A stretch of DNA of 64,000 bases from Lachnospiraceae bacterium (GCA_015258065.1 JABZIZ010000009.1:38469-102468); one strand, 5' to 3'; positions 41,717 to 51,663 are shown, counted from the first letter of the stretch. The notes: a model not told the origin generated them from the letters alone. Made by a program: numbers and translations.

Positions 41717-44007
41717 CGCTCCTGATTTGCCTTCCATCCATCCGCCAGATGGCGCAGCCTCTGATCAAATAACAGGAGAAGAGCCGCCATCAAAGATAAC
41801 AAAAAGCCAAATACGTGTGGGGCGATCTCCCTTTCTCCGGTTTGCGGGGAGCGAACCCTGCGCTGATCTCCCGCCTCTTTTCCCTTCTTTTGCCTTCTGC
41901 TCCTCCCCCTGATGTCTCCGGGCTCTCCCTTACTTTTATTTCTCTTCGCCCCTGCTCGTTCTCCCGGCAAAGAGTGCGAGTCGTTCTTCTTACCGGCACT
42001 TTTCTCTCCGGCACTCTTTTCACCGGCATTCTTTGCGCTGATTGCACGCTCCTGCCGTCTTTTTCTTGTCGAGGGGCTTCGTTTCTTTTCTGCGCCTTTT
42101 GGGGAGTTCCCCCTGGTGGTGCCCTCAGGTGTGCCTGTCATTCCTGTTGCCCCGGGAACCGTTCCCTGTGTTCCGATTGCTCCAAGCAAAACTCCCGGTA
42201 CAGATCCGGGTGCTCCGGGCGCCACGGGTCCGCCTCCGGGTGCTCCGGTGGTTGCTCCCGGTACGCCCCCCGATGTTCCGGGAGAGGAACTGCCGGAATG
42301 CGTGCCGGAACCGCCTCCTCCATGGCCATGGGAAGGAGGCGCAGGTGGCTGCACCCTGGAAACATTGGTGACCACAAACCCGCTGTTCTCACTTCCCGTC
42401 ACCTGCACATCATAGGGTTGCCCATCTAAGGTAACCGTACCCGCAGTCTCGTTCAACTCCTTGACCGTATAATGGTTGGGATGCCCTCCCGATACGACAC
42501 TCTGTTCTTCAAAGAAATCCGTGAAATGATTGGTTTCATCCAGCGTCAGGGTCCTCCCTGTCGCTACCCCGTTGTTATAAAGTTCCACCTCGATCGAAGA
42601 AACGGGCGCCGGGAAATCCACCGCACCCCCTGCGTACTTCCAGAGCTTTTTGACCTTGATATCCACTTTCTTCGGCATGTCATAGGAATTGAACACAGCG
42701 CCATCGGATGCACTCACATGAACCGGGTATTCGGTCTCGTCCAGCTCGTATCCGGAAGGGGGTTCAATCTCTTTTACCGTATAATCGCCCGCTCCGATCA
42801 GACCGGAAACCACGACCCCCCCCATTTGAGTTTCCAGCGTATACTCTGTTCCGTCCGAATTTCGTTTCACGCTGAATTTAGCACCCGGAATCGGAATCAG
42901 ATCATCTGTTACTGCGTCAATCTTCCGGATTTTTAACCGATTAGCAAGATTTTCGGTGGCTCCTCCTCCTGAAGTGTTATACTGCCAGGTGCCTTCGGTA
43001 ACGGCAGGATTTGCAAACGTCACATTCGTTGCCGTCAGTTCGGCAAAATTCTTCTGCTTATTGTCCCCGTACAGGACGCTGGTTTTGTATTCCAGCCAGT
43101 AGCCCTGTGTCCCGATGTCTCCCAGATCCAGGGTAAACGAGTGCTTATTCGCATCAAAAGTTACCATCGATCTCACATCGACCACACCGTCATTCCAGGT
43201 ATCCGGCACCTGCGGGTTGCTTCCGTAGGTGACCTTTCGGAGGTAAAAATGCATGGAACTCGCCGCTGTCGCCGCATCGTCCGGGTCGAAATACGTTCCG
43301 TTCCTCGTCAGAATGGTGTCCGTAATCTTGACTCCCTTTAAATTCATTTTCCCGCCGTTGATCGCCATCTGCCATCTCGCCTCATTGTAAATACCACCAT
43401 GCGGCTTCGCACTTTTACCGATCACGCGGTCCGGAGGAATCACGGTATTCGGAATGACTTTGATCTTGGTGTCGCTCGGCGAGCGATCCGTCCTTCCGTT
43501 GACCAGAAACGGAATGGAATTCTCCTGGTTGACCTGCACCTTGTTTTCATTAAATTTGGCCTGAAAGTGGATGTTTCCGCTTGCATTTGTTTTCCCTTCT
43601 GCAGCGGAATTGAATACCACTTTCAGGTTGCCGCCGCCCCCGGAAGAGGTTGGAGCTTCCGGCGTGATCGTGGCTTCCGCAATTTCATTTTCATCCTCAT
43701 CCTTCAGTGCAAACGTAAGCGGATGCGTGTCTTGCGTGGTCAGATCCAGCTCCGGCGGCACCGTGATATTGAAAAAATCCCCCTGATGCAGGGTGGAAGG
43801 CACATTCCACTCCAAATGTACCTGAAAATATCCCCCCTTGGTCTGCTCGGTCATTGCAACACCACTCGGATCGCAAAGCTGCACCGCGGTTAGATGCGCA
43901 TCCACTTCCACTGCCGCTAACACCGGCACCTGATACGAAAAGACCGCCAACAACAAACATAGCCAAATAGAACAGACTGCTTTCAACACCCTTTTGATCT
44001 GCTTCAT
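41713..44007 (-). CDS. Cell-wall surface adhesin with Cna-B/SpaA domains and LPXTG-like anchor
   Basis: A 764-residue secreted protein: signal peptide (about 1-32), an adhesin-like beta-rich region (to about 350), a SpaA/prealbumin-like domain (about 360-455, KIRKIDAV start and EIEPPSGYELDE), a Cna-B domain (about 456-560), a Pro/Gly-rich collagen-like stretch (about 560-660), a strongly basic Lys/Arg-rich stretch (about 660-715), and a sorting signal: SPQTG (about 720) with a membrane span and 17-residue tail. SPQTG replaces LPXTG at the first position, and the tail is longer than usual, so the sortase type is uncertain. GAGGGGG precedes ATG 44007. Unexpectedly its stop overlaps aroE. Confidence 0.88.
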   Translation of the reverse strand: MKQIKRVLKAVCSIWLCLLLAVFSYQVPVLAAVEVDAHLTAVQLCDPSGVAMTEQTKGGYFQVHLEWNVPSTLHQGDFFNITVPPELDLTTQDTHPLTFALKDEDENEIAEATITPEAPTSSGGGGNLKVVFNSAAEGKTNASGNIHFQAKFNENKVQVNQENSIPFLVNGRTDRSPSDTKIKVIPNTVIPPDRVIGKSAKPHGGIYNEARWQMAINGGKMNLKGVKITDTILTRNGTYFDPDDAATAASSMHFYLRKVTYGSNPQVPDTWNDGVVDVRSMVTFDANKHSFTLDLGDIGTQGYWLEYKTSVLYGDNKQKNFAELTATNVTFANPAVTEGTWQYNTSGGGATENLANRLKIRKIDAVTDDLIPIPGAKFSVKRNSDGTEYTLETQMGGVVVSGLIGAGDYTVKEIEPPSGYELDETEYPVHVSASDGAVFNSYDMPKKVDIKVKKLWKYAGGAVDFPAPVSSIEVELYNNGVATGRTLTLDETNHFTDFFEEQSVVSGGHPNHYTVKELNETAGTVTLDGQPYDVQVTGSENSGFVVTNVSRVQPPAPPSHGHGGGGSGTHSGSSSPGTSGGVPGATTGAPGGGPVAPGAPGSVPGVLLGAIGTQGTVPGATGMTGTPEGTTRGNSPKGAEKKRSPSTRKRRQERAISAKNAGEKSAGEKSAGKKNDSHSLPGERAGAKRNKSKGEPGDIRGRSRRQKKGKEAGDQRRVRSPQTGEREIAPHVFGFLLSLMAALLLLFDQRLRHLADGWKANQER

Positions 44008-44140
44008 CCCCATTCCCCCTCAAGTTTACCTTCTCATTGAAGTCATGATCCGTGTTTGCTCTTTGTCTTTCATCCAGCATGAACTTAGCCAAGCATTGCT
44101 TTTGATGGGATTTTTCTGGTCTTCTCCCCTTTCCAGTACA

Positions 44141-44169
44141 ATTACATAAATCAAATTCCTTTACTGCAA
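44141..44169 (-). promoter_or_regulatory. Possible promoter of the surface-adhesin gene
   Basis: Minus-strand TTGCAG (44169-44164) and TGTAAT (44146-44141) with a 17-bp spacer in the 190-base gap after the PBP gene; it would give a leader of about 130 bases. Confidence 0.4.
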
Positions 44170-44197
44170 ATCCGCCTCTATATGGTAGTCCATTTCC

Positions 44198-45610
44198 CTA
44201 CCGACGGAAATAGGCATCTAACACCTGTCTTGCCACCGGAACCGCAACGGTTCCCCCTGTACCGGCATTCTCCAAAATGACGGTGATTGCCACCTCCGGA
44301 TTCTGTGCCGGCGCAAAGCCGGTAAACCAGGCATGAGAGTCCTTGGTCAGACTGGAGTACTCCGCACTTCCGGTCTTTCCCGCCGCAGTATAAGAGAGCC
44401 CCCTAAGCCCTCTTCCGGTACCCTCCTCTACCACATCCGCCATCAAAGAACGCATAATTTCCGCTTCCGTGCTACTGAGGAGCTGCCCTTCTTTTTCCGG
44501 TGCAAAGGAACGAATGCGTTCCCCGTCCGCATTTTTGACATCCGTTACAAAATATGGTTTCCATAAGGTCCCCCCATTGGCAATCGCACTCGTAATCATA
44601 TTTAGATGTAGCGGCGTCATCAGGGTAGTTCCCTGTCCGATCGCCACCTGCATTAAATCCGCGTCGGTTGTATCCTTGTTCACCTTTGCATAACTGTTAG
44701 AATAGGGCAGATCATAAGGAAGCGGCTGCCCAAACAGAAGGGAGTGCAGCGTGCGCTGAAACCCTCCCCGATCCAAGTGCACGCCTATATTCGCAAAAGA
44801 AGAATTACAGGATAGGGCAAAAGAAGTCATGAAGTTCACATGACCGTGCCGCTCCCCATGAAAACAGCGAATGGTATCCTTTCCGATCGAAAAAAAGCCC
44901 CGGCAATCATATTGATAATCCTGATATTTATTGTCATGTTCTCTCAGATAGGCAAGCGCCGTCACGATTTTGAAAGTGGACCCCGGGGGATAAAGCCCTA
45001 TGGTTGCCCGGTTTAGCAGCTGTGTGTTTTTGTCCTCTTCCTTCATCCTCTTCCAAGTCTGCGCAATGATGTTCGGATCAAAATCAGGTCTGGACACCAT
45101 GGCGAGGATTTTACCGGTTTTGACCTCGGTGAGCAGGATTGCTCCTCTCTCTCCCCCCAGTGCATCCAGCGCCGCCTTTTGAATACGGGGTTGCAAGGTC
45201 GTGTATACGTCGTTGCCGGGATTTTTTTTATGCGCAGCCTCGCAGGCCATCTTTTCTCTGAGCGAAATATCCGAACGAACCAAATAATAATTGGCATAAG
45301 CCTCGATTCCACTCTTCCCAAAATCTGCATAACCGACCGCATGGGCAAACAATTCTCCGTACGGATAAACTCTCCTCTCCATCCCGTTTGCCTCCGTTTC
45401 CGTTTTTGCCAAAACAGAGTCGTCCGCCGCATAGATGCTTCCGCGTGTATTCTGCGCCAGAAAAATCTTTTGGCGCTGATTATAACTGTTGCTCATCAAC
45501 TCCATGCGGTGTTGATAGGAATAACTCCCGATGTGAAAAGCAAGAGCCAGAAACAGCAAAAGAAAGAGGATCCCTGTCACTGCAATCGGATCAAATAATT
45601 TCCTCTTCAC
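44198..45610 (-). CDS. Class B penicillin-binding protein (peptidoglycan transpeptidase)
   Basis: A 470-residue membrane-anchored transpeptidase of the PbpA/FtsI group. One N-terminal span (about 10-28), a short dimerisation-type region, then the penicillin-binding domain with STFK (211-214, catalytic Ser), SCN (267-269) and KTGS (412-415). It cross-links peptidoglycan outside the membrane and pairs with the SEDS glycosyltransferase encoded just upstream. The GTG start at 45610 overlaps the ftsW/rodA stop (GTGA) behind GAGGA, so the two are coupled. It is shorter than FtsI because it lacks PASTA domains and part of the pedestal. Confidence 0.94.
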   Translation of the reverse strand: MKRKLFDPIAVTGILFLLLFLALAFHIGSYSYQHRMELMSNSYNQRQKIFLAQNTRGSIYAADDSVLAKTETEANGMERRVYPYGELFAHAVGYADFGKSGIEAYANYYLVRSDISLREKMACEAAHKKNPGNDVYTTLQPRIQKAALDALGGERGAILLTEVKTGKILAMVSRPDFDPNIIAQTWKRMKEEDKNTQLLNRATIGLYPPGSTFKIVTALAYLREHDNKYQDYQYDCRGFFSIGKDTIRCFHGERHGHVNFMTSFALSCNSSFANIGVHLDRGGFQRTLHSLLFGQPLPYDLPYSNSYAKVNKDTTDADLMQVAIGQGTTLMTPLHLNMITSAIANGGTLWKPYFVTDVKNADGERIRSFAPEKEGQLLSSTEAEIMRSLMADVVEEGTGRGLRGLSYTAAGKTGSAEYSSLTKDSHAWFTGFAPAQNPEVAITVILENAGTGGTVAVPVARQVLDAYFRR

Positions 45611-46971
45611 TCCTCGTCGTCCTCTCTGTCCTCTTTGACACGACCCTTCATTCGCTCAATGGCATCCAGATGTTCATCCGCACGAATACGGCAGATGGCT
45701 TCAAAAATTGAGAACGTAAGCATTGATGCCAGGATGGAGGATCCGCCATAACTCACCAGCGGCAATGTCACTCCGGTCAGAGGAATAAATTGGGATCCCC
45801 CTCCGACCGTCAGAAACACCTGGAACAGAAAGGTAACTCCCATTCCGACCGTTGCCAGCTTAAAATACAAATTGCGAAGCCTGACGGCCTCCCATAAAAA
45901 CATGAACAAAACCGACAGACAGACAAAGAGCAGACAGATCGCATAGATCAACCCCAGCTCTTCTCCGATCGCAGAAAAGATAAAATCGTCTTCTACAAAC
46001 GGAATGGATTTAGGCATGCCACCGAACAGACCCAGCCCAAACCATCCTCCCGCACTCATCCCAAAGAGAGACTGTGTGATCTGATAGCCGGAAGAATCGA
46101 TCCTCACCCAAGGGTTATTCCACACTTCAAACCGAACCCGGACATGCGAAAAGAGCCTGTAAGCAACTGCCGACGCCAGAATACCAAGGACTGCAAAACT
46201 GCACAAATACAGGTACCTTCCGGTGGCAACAAAAACCATAAAAGTATAGACAACGGCGAAAATCAATGCGCTCCCTAAATCCCTTGATAAAACCAGAATC
46301 AAAACGTGAATCGCCGCAACAAATCCGGTGATCGCCACCTGACGGAAATCCGAAGCCCTGGCTAACGCCCCTGCCAGAAAAAACACAAACAGAATCTTGA
46401 CAAATTCGGAGGACTGAAAACTCAACCCTGCAATGGAAACGGATAATTTCGAACCGTATGTGGTTCTGCCAAAGAGGAATACCATGCTCAGCGCCAGAAT
46501 CCCGATGAGAGCATAATACCAGTAAATCCTTTCCAATACATCGTAATTATACACTGCAGTCGCAACCAGGATCCCCGCCACAAGAGAAAGAAAAATCACG
46601 AAATACTGCTTGGCTGCTTTATAGGCATCAATACGCAACAATATCGTCATCCCTGTCATCAGCAGCAATCCCATCTGATTCAGGATGAAGCGGCTGCTAT
46701 TAGGCACAAGCATCCGGAAAGAGAGAAAAAGTCCAAACAGGATTGCGAGCTGTGCCGCATAATAGAAGAGATACTTAAAGTCTCCCGTCCTGGTCAGAAT
46801 CTGGACAAAAAAAAGAAACTGAATGATCAAGATGAAAACCGTTTGACGAAAACAGACACCTTCTCTTCTCGTCTCGCTTCGGTACCGAAGAGCAAAGAAA
46901 CTCTCCAGCGTATATAGAACAATCAAAATGGCAATCAAATATTTTGACAGCTCCGTAATGAAAATATTCAC
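45607..46971 (-). CDS. FtsW/RodA/SpoVE-family SEDS glycosyltransferase
   Basis: A 454-residue protein with about ten to twelve membrane spans that polymerises lipid II into glycan strands. The SEDS blocks LSRDLGSALIF, GMSAGGWFGLGLF, FVEDDFIFSAIGEELG and PLVSYGGSSILASML are all present. GTG 46971 begins the family-like N-terminus; an AGAGAAGAG stretch serves as ribosome site. Two extra N-terminal spans and a charged C-terminal tail are seen. The coupled class B PBP downstream is its expected partner. Whether it acts in division or elongation is not evident. Confidence 0.93.
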   Translation of the reverse strand: MNIFITELSKYLIAILIVLYTLESFFALRYRSETRREGVCFRQTVFILIIQFLFFVQILTRTGDFKYLFYYAAQLAILFGLFLSFRMLVPNSSRFILNQMGLLLMTGMTILLRIDAYKAAKQYFVIFLSLVAGILVATAVYNYDVLERIYWYYALIGILALSMVFLFGRTTYGSKLSVSIAGLSFQSSEFVKILFVFFLAGALARASDFRQVAITGFVAAIHVLILVLSRDLGSALIFAVVYTFMVFVATGRYLYLCSFAVLGILASAVAYRLFSHVRVRFEVWNNPWVRIDSSGYQITQSLFGMSAGGWFGLGLFGGMPKSIPFVEDDFIFSAIGEELGLIYAICLLFVCLSVLFMFLWEAVRLRNLYFKLATVGMGVTFLFQVFLTVGGGSQFIPLTGVTLPLVSYGGSSILASMLTFSIFEAICRIRADEHLDAIERMKGRVKEDREDDEE

Positions 46972-47003
46972 GGATCTCTTCTCTCCCGCCGCAACAAAGT
47001 GGT

Positions 47004-49325
47004 CTATTCAGTCGATTTGCGATATCTGCCTGTGGTATAGGCAAAAGTCTCTTCTCCGGAAGAAGGCTCTCTTCCGCTTTCTACCTCATGAAACAGACTG
47101 CAGACCCGTTCACACTCGTCTTCCCGCTCTCCTGTGAATGCAAGACGAAGACCCGCATCCGGAAAAGATTTTCGAATGGCGAAAAGCTGTTTGTGCAGAC
47201 TGGTCGGCAGGGCATTCTCTATTATATTATAACAGTATCTGCATTCACATGTCACGGGAAGTTGTCTGTCCGTCCGATCTTTCATGAAAATTTGTTCTCT
47301 ATAGCACTCTCCCCTCCTGCCGGAACATCCGGAGACTGTCTTTTTCACGCAATTTGCACTGACCATCATCGGCACATTCCCATATACAGGAATCTCATAG
47401 GACCTTCTGGGGAAAGTGCCCTTCCGATCGAATTGTCTCAATGCATCAAGCATCCGTCCCCAGTCATGAAAAGAAAGCTCGAGCGGAAGTGTAAAGGCAT
47501 CCACCGGAAGGGCAAGAACTGCCCGGTGATTCCAGCAGTAGAGAGACGCATCTGCAAGCAGCATCCTCTTTCTCTGTCCTGCCTCTTTCTCTTCCTTTGC
47601 CAGCAGGTATGCCAGCTCCTCCAGATTCCGGATGACAAATCCGTCGATCGGCAGCTGCAAGAGAAAGTCCAGATCCTTAAGATCCACCTCCGTTTCCTCT
47701 CTCGTCATAAAGGGGAGAGCGGCAAAAATTTGCGGAGGCTCTTTGTAAAAGCTCCTGATGTTCTGAATCAGAGACGGGTTCTGAAGAAGAGGGAGTACTC
47801 CAATGGATATACGATCCGCCTTCAAAGGGGAGCGCATCAGCGCAGACAGCTGTTCCTCACTCTCTACACTGACATGGAGGTTCGCTTTGCGGACGATCTC
47901 ATTTCCCGCATGAAAAGAAGGAAGGGGGACTTCCTTCCTCTCCACAGGTAAGGTTGGATTGTCCTTCTGCAAAAGAATCTTTTCTTCCAGAGAAGCGACC
48001 GCTCTTCTCCTCAGTTCATTCAGCGCAGCGGAAGGCAGAAACACGCCCGTGCGATTTTCTGTCAGCCCTTCTACCGTGCAGGAGATACAGTGAAAATTCG
48101 TTCCTCCCAGTTTTTTCAGGCTCCGGATCACCTGCTCTTCCTGTAGCGGCGCCTTCTTTGCTTCCTGTACTTCTTCCCCTCTGACGGAAGCGGAAACCTC
48201 GTCCATTGCCCGGAGGGAATGCTCGTTTGCCACGGTTTTCAGGATCAACTCCGCAGGTTTACCGATGATCAGACGGGCGGTCATCTGCACCGGGATGGTC
48301 TTTTTTCCTGTTAAATAAAGATCTCGAATCTCCTTTAGCAGTGTCTCGCTGCTCCCGCTGTATCCCGGCTGCAAAAGCGTGACCATTTCTCTGCCGTTGT
48401 GGCGGTGGTAATATCCGGTTTCGATCTGGGATCTCATGTAAAGAGACGAAAGCCTCGAAAGATCCTCTTTTGCTACATGGAAAGAAGCCGGATCCTCCAG
48501 GTAAAGATCAATATATTTCCGGTAAATCGCGGTCACTCCCGCCGTATATTCCGGTTTCTTCATTCGACCCTCAATTTTAAAAGAATCGATTCCGGCTTCC
48601 ATCAGCTCGGGCAGAAGAGGCAGTGCACACAAGTCTTTTAAACTAAGCAGATACCCGGATTTTTCTTTGGACCTTCCCGCTTCAGAAGATTCTACAAGAT
48701 GATAGGGCAATCTGCAGGACTGCGCACATCTCCCTCTGTTCCCGCTCCTTCCGCCGATGATACTGGAAAACAGGCAAAGTCCCGAGTAACAATAACACAT
48801 CGCGCCATGGATAAAAGCCTCAAGGTCTACGCCGCTTCCCTCTTTCATGATCTTTAACTCTGTAAGGGAGAGTTCTCTGGCAGGCACGACCCGTACGCAG
48901 CCCAGCCGCTTTAAGAGCAAGGCTCCATATTTTCCGCTGATTGCCATCTGCGTACTGGCATGTAGTTCCAGTTCGGGAAAGTTCTCTTGTACCAGTGCCA
49001 AAACACCCAGATCCTGCACAATCACACCGTTAAGACCTGCTCTTACATAGGGGGTCAAAAAAGGAATCAGTTCTCCCAACTCCTGCTCCTTCACCAGCGT
49101 GTTGATCGTCAGATAGGTCTTCACCCCATGAAGCGCCGCATAACGAATGGCATCGGTTGCCTCTTCTGTACTAAAATTTTGTGCAAAAGCTCTGGCGCTG
49201 AACAGACTGCCTCCAAAATACACGGCATCTGCCCCTGCGTTTATGGCGCCGATCATTCCCTCATAGGATCCTGCAGGAGCTAACAGCTCCGGTTTTCTGA
49301 TTCTGTCTTGCTGTAATAGTTGCAT
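47004..49325 (-). CDS. U32-family peptidase-like protein (RlhA/YhbU group)
   Basis: A 773-residue protein: N-terminal TIM-barrel U32 domain (LLAPAGSYEGMIGAINAGADAVY in parts; FGGSLFSARAFAQNF; EAFIHGAMCYCYSGLC; GRCAQSCRLPY), the family signature ESFKIEGRMK-like DSFKIEGRMKKPEY, then a DUF3656-like region and a Cys-rich end with CSGRRGEC and CECRYC. Family members include the 23S rRNA C2501 hydroxylation factor RlhA and presumed collagenases; the conserved cysteines suggest an Fe-S or metal centre. Hence an RNA-modification role is as likely as proteolysis. ATG 49325 follows AGGAGA. It precedes ftsW by 32 bases. Confidence 0.9.
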   Translation of the reverse strand: MQLLQQDRIRKPELLAPAGSYEGMIGAINAGADAVYFGGSLFSARAFAQNFSTEEATDAIRYAALHGVKTYLTINTLVKEQELGELIPFLTPYVRAGLNGVIVQDLGVLALVQENFPELELHASTQMAISGKYGALLLKRLGCVRVVPARELSLTELKIMKEGSGVDLEAFIHGAMCYCYSGLCLFSSIIGGRSGNRGRCAQSCRLPYHLVESSEAGRSKEKSGYLLSLKDLCALPLLPELMEAGIDSFKIEGRMKKPEYTAGVTAIYRKYIDLYLEDPASFHVAKEDLSRLSSLYMRSQIETGYYHRHNGREMVTLLQPGYSGSSETLLKEIRDLYLTGKKTIPVQMTARLIIGKPAELILKTVANEHSLRAMDEVSASVRGEEVQEAKKAPLQEEQVIRSLKKLGGTNFHCISCTVEGLTENRTGVFLPSAALNELRRRAVASLEEKILLQKDNPTLPVERKEVPLPSFHAGNEIVRKANLHVSVESEEQLSALMRSPLKADRISIGVLPLLQNPSLIQNIRSFYKEPPQIFAALPFMTREETEVDLKDLDFLLQLPIDGFVIRNLEELAYLLAKEEKEAGQRKRMLLADASLYCWNHRAVLALPVDAFTLPLELSFHDWGRMLDALRQFDRKGTFPRRSYEIPVYGNVPMMVSANCVKKTVSGCSGRRGECYREQIFMKDRTDRQLPVTCECRYCYNIIENALPTSLHKQLFAIRKSFPDAGLRLAFTGEREDECERVCSLFHEVESGREPSSGEETFAYTTGRYRKSTE

Positions 49326-49462
49326 ACGTCTCCTGTCAACTTCTCCAAACGGTGATGATTCTTCACATCAAAACACAGAACAAACGTCCCAGGACATCTC
49401 TTACAAGAATTTACCCGTCCATTGACAGGGCTCCTGACGTGATTTTGCCCGACACCGGGATA

Positions 49463-49498
49463 TAAAAAAAGGAGAGACTGCGCCCTCCCGTCTCTCCT
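49463..49498 (-). terminator. Rho-independent terminator after zapA
   Basis: GGAGAGAC (49471-49478) and GTCTCTCC (49490-49497) form a stem around an 11-base loop, followed on the minus strand by seven U residues (49470-49464). It separates the zapA/ruv transcript from the U32 gene. Confidence 0.88.
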
Positions 49499-49502
49499 GT
49501 CT

Positions 49503-49916
49503 CTATGATGATCTGCGACCGCTTTTATGTTCTGCCTCCAACTGAATGATCTTTTTGTCCTGATCGCTCAATTTTTGAGTCAAATCCTGATTCGATTGCT
49601 CTGCCTGCTCCAATTTCATCTGGGTGGTAATCAGCTCATGCTTGATATCGTAAAGTGCCTTCTCCTTCTCTTCGATCTGTTCCTCCATCAGAGAAATTTG
49701 TTTCTTGGCTTTAAAGTAATCATCTGCAATATTTAACTGCAACAAAAAATGCTGCAAATCCGTACTCTGCCTGTTGTATCCATCCAGTCTCTGAAATTCG
49801 ACAATTTTATTGTTTAGATAAGTAGCCACCTGCTGCAAATAGGCTTCCGACTCGTAGCCACTGACTGTATACATCCTGCCGCCGATGACAACCTGGGTGT
49901 CTGTTTTTGCTGACAT
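49503..49916 (-). CDS. zapA: Cell division protein ZapA
   Basis: A 137-residue FtsZ-ring-associated protein that bundles FtsZ filaments. The globular N-terminal part has VVIGGRMYTVSGYESEAYLQ and VATYLNNKI; the C-terminal half (about 60-130) is a continuous coiled coil rich in Glu, Gln and Lys, longer than in the E. coli protein. ATG 49916 follows GGGGAGG. It lies after ruvB, as the last gene before a strong terminator, and beside the SEDS/PBP genes. Confidence 0.93.
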   Translation of the reverse strand: MSAKTDTQVVIGGRMYTVSGYESEAYLQQVATYLNNKIVEFQRLDGYNRQSTDLQHFLLQLNIADDYFKAKKQISLMEEQIEEKEKALYDIKHELITTQMKLEQAEQSNQDLTQKLSDQDKKIIQLEAEHKSGRRSS

Positions 49917-49967
49917 TCAAAATGCCTCCCCCACAAATTATTGCCTCCCCCAACCAATACAGAACTA

Positions 49968-51020
49968 TTATAAATCATGATTCAGATGCATGGCAAGACC
50001 AAGGTGCGTATAAGCAAGGAGCGTCGCCACTCTTCCTCTTGGCGTTCGGTTTAAAAGTCCGTTTTTCAAAAGGTAGGGCTCATACACATCTTCTATGGTG
50101 CCGGAATCTTCTCCTACCGCCGCCGCCAGGGTGTCCAGTCCCACCGGTCCGCCGTCGAATTTTTCGATCATGGTTAACAACAGGTTCTGATCGGTGTGGT
50201 CAAGTCCCATCTTGTCCACCCCCATTAGGTCCAGCGCCTCCTCAGCGACTTCTTTCGTGATGATTCCATCATAACGCACTTCCGCATAATCCCGTACCCG
50301 CTTCAAAATCCGGTTGGCAAGCCTGGGCGTCCCTCTGCTTCTCCTTGCCATCTCCATGGCTCCCTCCTTTTGAACCGTTACTTGCAGGACGTTCGCCGAC
50401 TGTTCGATGATTTGGCAAAGTTCTTCCACCTCATAAAATTCCATTCGGTGCACAATGCCAAAGCGGTCACGCAGAGGAGCGGACAGCATACCGGCCCTGG
50501 TGGTTGCCCCCACCAGGGTGAATCTGGGAAGCTCCAATCGGATGGATCTGGCGCTTGGCCCCTTGCCGATCATGATGTCAATGGCAAAATCTTCCATGGC
50601 AGGATACAGCACCTCTTCGACCTGCCTGTTCAAGCGGTGGATTTCATCAATAAACAACAGATCCCCGCTTTTTAAATTGTTAAGAATGGCCGCCATCTCT
50701 CCCGGCTTCTCAATGGCAGGTCCACTGGTAATCTTGATATGGACTCCCATTTCATTTGCAAGAATCTGTGAAAGAGTGGTCTTTCCCAGACCGGGCGGTC
50801 CGTAAAAAAGAATATGGTCTAAGCTGTCTCCTCTTTTTTTTGCCGCAGAAATATAGATATCCAGGCTCTCTTTGATCTTTTTTTGCCCAATATAGGTGGC
50901 CAGGGTTTTCGGACGGAGTGAACCTTCCACGCCGACATCTTCTTTGGTAAAGGCGGTTTCTACAGGTCTGCTTCCCGTCCGAATCGTTCTTTTTTGTTTG
51001 TCTTCTGCTCTACCGTCCAA
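49968..51020 (-). CDS. ruvB: Holliday junction DNA helicase RuvB
   Basis: A 350-residue AAA+ motor that drives branch migration of Holliday junctions with RuvA. An N-terminal arginine-rich segment leads to SLRPKTLATYIGQ, Walker A GPPGLGKTT, Walker B LLFIDEIHRL, sensor VGATTRAGMLSAPLRDRFG in two parts, and the C-terminal winged helix with RTPRGRVAT. The start is TTG 51020 with GGAGGA five bases upstream. It follows ruvA by 16 bases. Confidence 0.98.
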   Translation of the reverse strand: MDGRAEDKQKRTIRTGSRPVETAFTKEDVGVEGSLRPKTLATYIGQKKIKESLDIYISAAKKRGDSLDHILFYGPPGLGKTTLSQILANEMGVHIKITSGPAIEKPGEMAAILNNLKSGDLLFIDEIHRLNRQVEEVLYPAMEDFAIDIMIGKGPSARSIRLELPRFTLVGATTRAGMLSAPLRDRFGIVHRMEFYEVEELCQIIEQSANVLQVTVQKEGAMEMARRSRGTPRLANRILKRVRDYAEVRYDGIITKEVAEEALDLMGVDKMGLDHTDQNLLLTMIEKFDGGPVGLDTLAAAVGEDSGTIEDVYEPYLLKNGLLNRTPRGRVATLLAYTHLGLAMHLNHDL

Positions 51021-51036
51021 TTTATCCTCCCCATGA

Positions 51037-51663
51037 TCAGATCAATTCTTTCAGCGCAGCAGACAGAAGATGCTCCGTATCTGCCTCCTCCGTACATTTA
51101 TCCGCAGCGGTTCTGACTGCTCTGACCGCATCCTGCGCAGGATAGCCAAGTGCAATGAGTGCGCGTACTGCCTCATCTCTGGCAGATCCGCCTCCGGAAG
51201 GAGTAAGATCCATCCCGGCCTCCTGCCCTTCGTAAGTTTCCGCATCTGGCAGCACACCGGGCGCTCCGATCTTGTCCTTTAGCTCTAATACCAACCGTTC
51301 TGCCGTTTTCTTCCCCACTCCCGGAGCTTTTGCAATCGCTCTCGCATCCGCAGAAAAAATTGCAAAACGCAGATCGTCCACACTCATGACGGAAAGTAGG
51401 GAGAGCCCTGCCTTTGGTCCGATGCCGGAAACCGTAATCAGCTGCTTGAACAGTCCCAGTTCCTCCTTGGTCAGAAAGCCGTATAAAAGCAAGGCGTCTT
51501 CCCGCACGCAGAAATAGGTATACAGTTTCACCGGTGTTCCCACTGCCGGGAGTTTATCCAACGTTCCGGGAGAAACCAGCACGCGGTAACCAACTCCGGA
51601 AACATCCACCACTGCAGCATCTTCTGTACTATCCGATAAAATTCCGCTCACAAACGCAATCAC
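51037..51663 (-). CDS. ruvA: Holliday junction branch-migration protein RuvA
   Basis: A 208-residue tetrameric junction-binding protein. Domain I (OB fold) has SGVGYRVLVSPGTL and TYFCVREDALLLYGF; domain II has two helix-hairpin-helix motifs in VSGIGPKAGLSLLS and APGVGKKTAERLVLELKDK in part; domain III (about 160-208) has EAVRALIALGYPAQDA and contacts RuvB. GTG 51663 matches the family start MIAFVSGIL. ruvA and ruvB are coupled and no ruvC is present, as usual in Firmicutes. Confidence 0.97.
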   Translation of the reverse strand: MIAFVSGILSDSTEDAAVVDVSGVGYRVLVSPGTLDKLPAVGTPVKLYTYFCVREDALLLYGFLTKEELGLFKQLITVSGIGPKAGLSLLSVMSVDDLRFAIFSADARAIAKAPGVGKKTAERLVLELKDKIGAPGVLPDAETYEGQEAGMDLTPSGGGSARDEAVRALIALGYPAQDAVRAVRTAADKCTEEADTEHLLSAALKELI

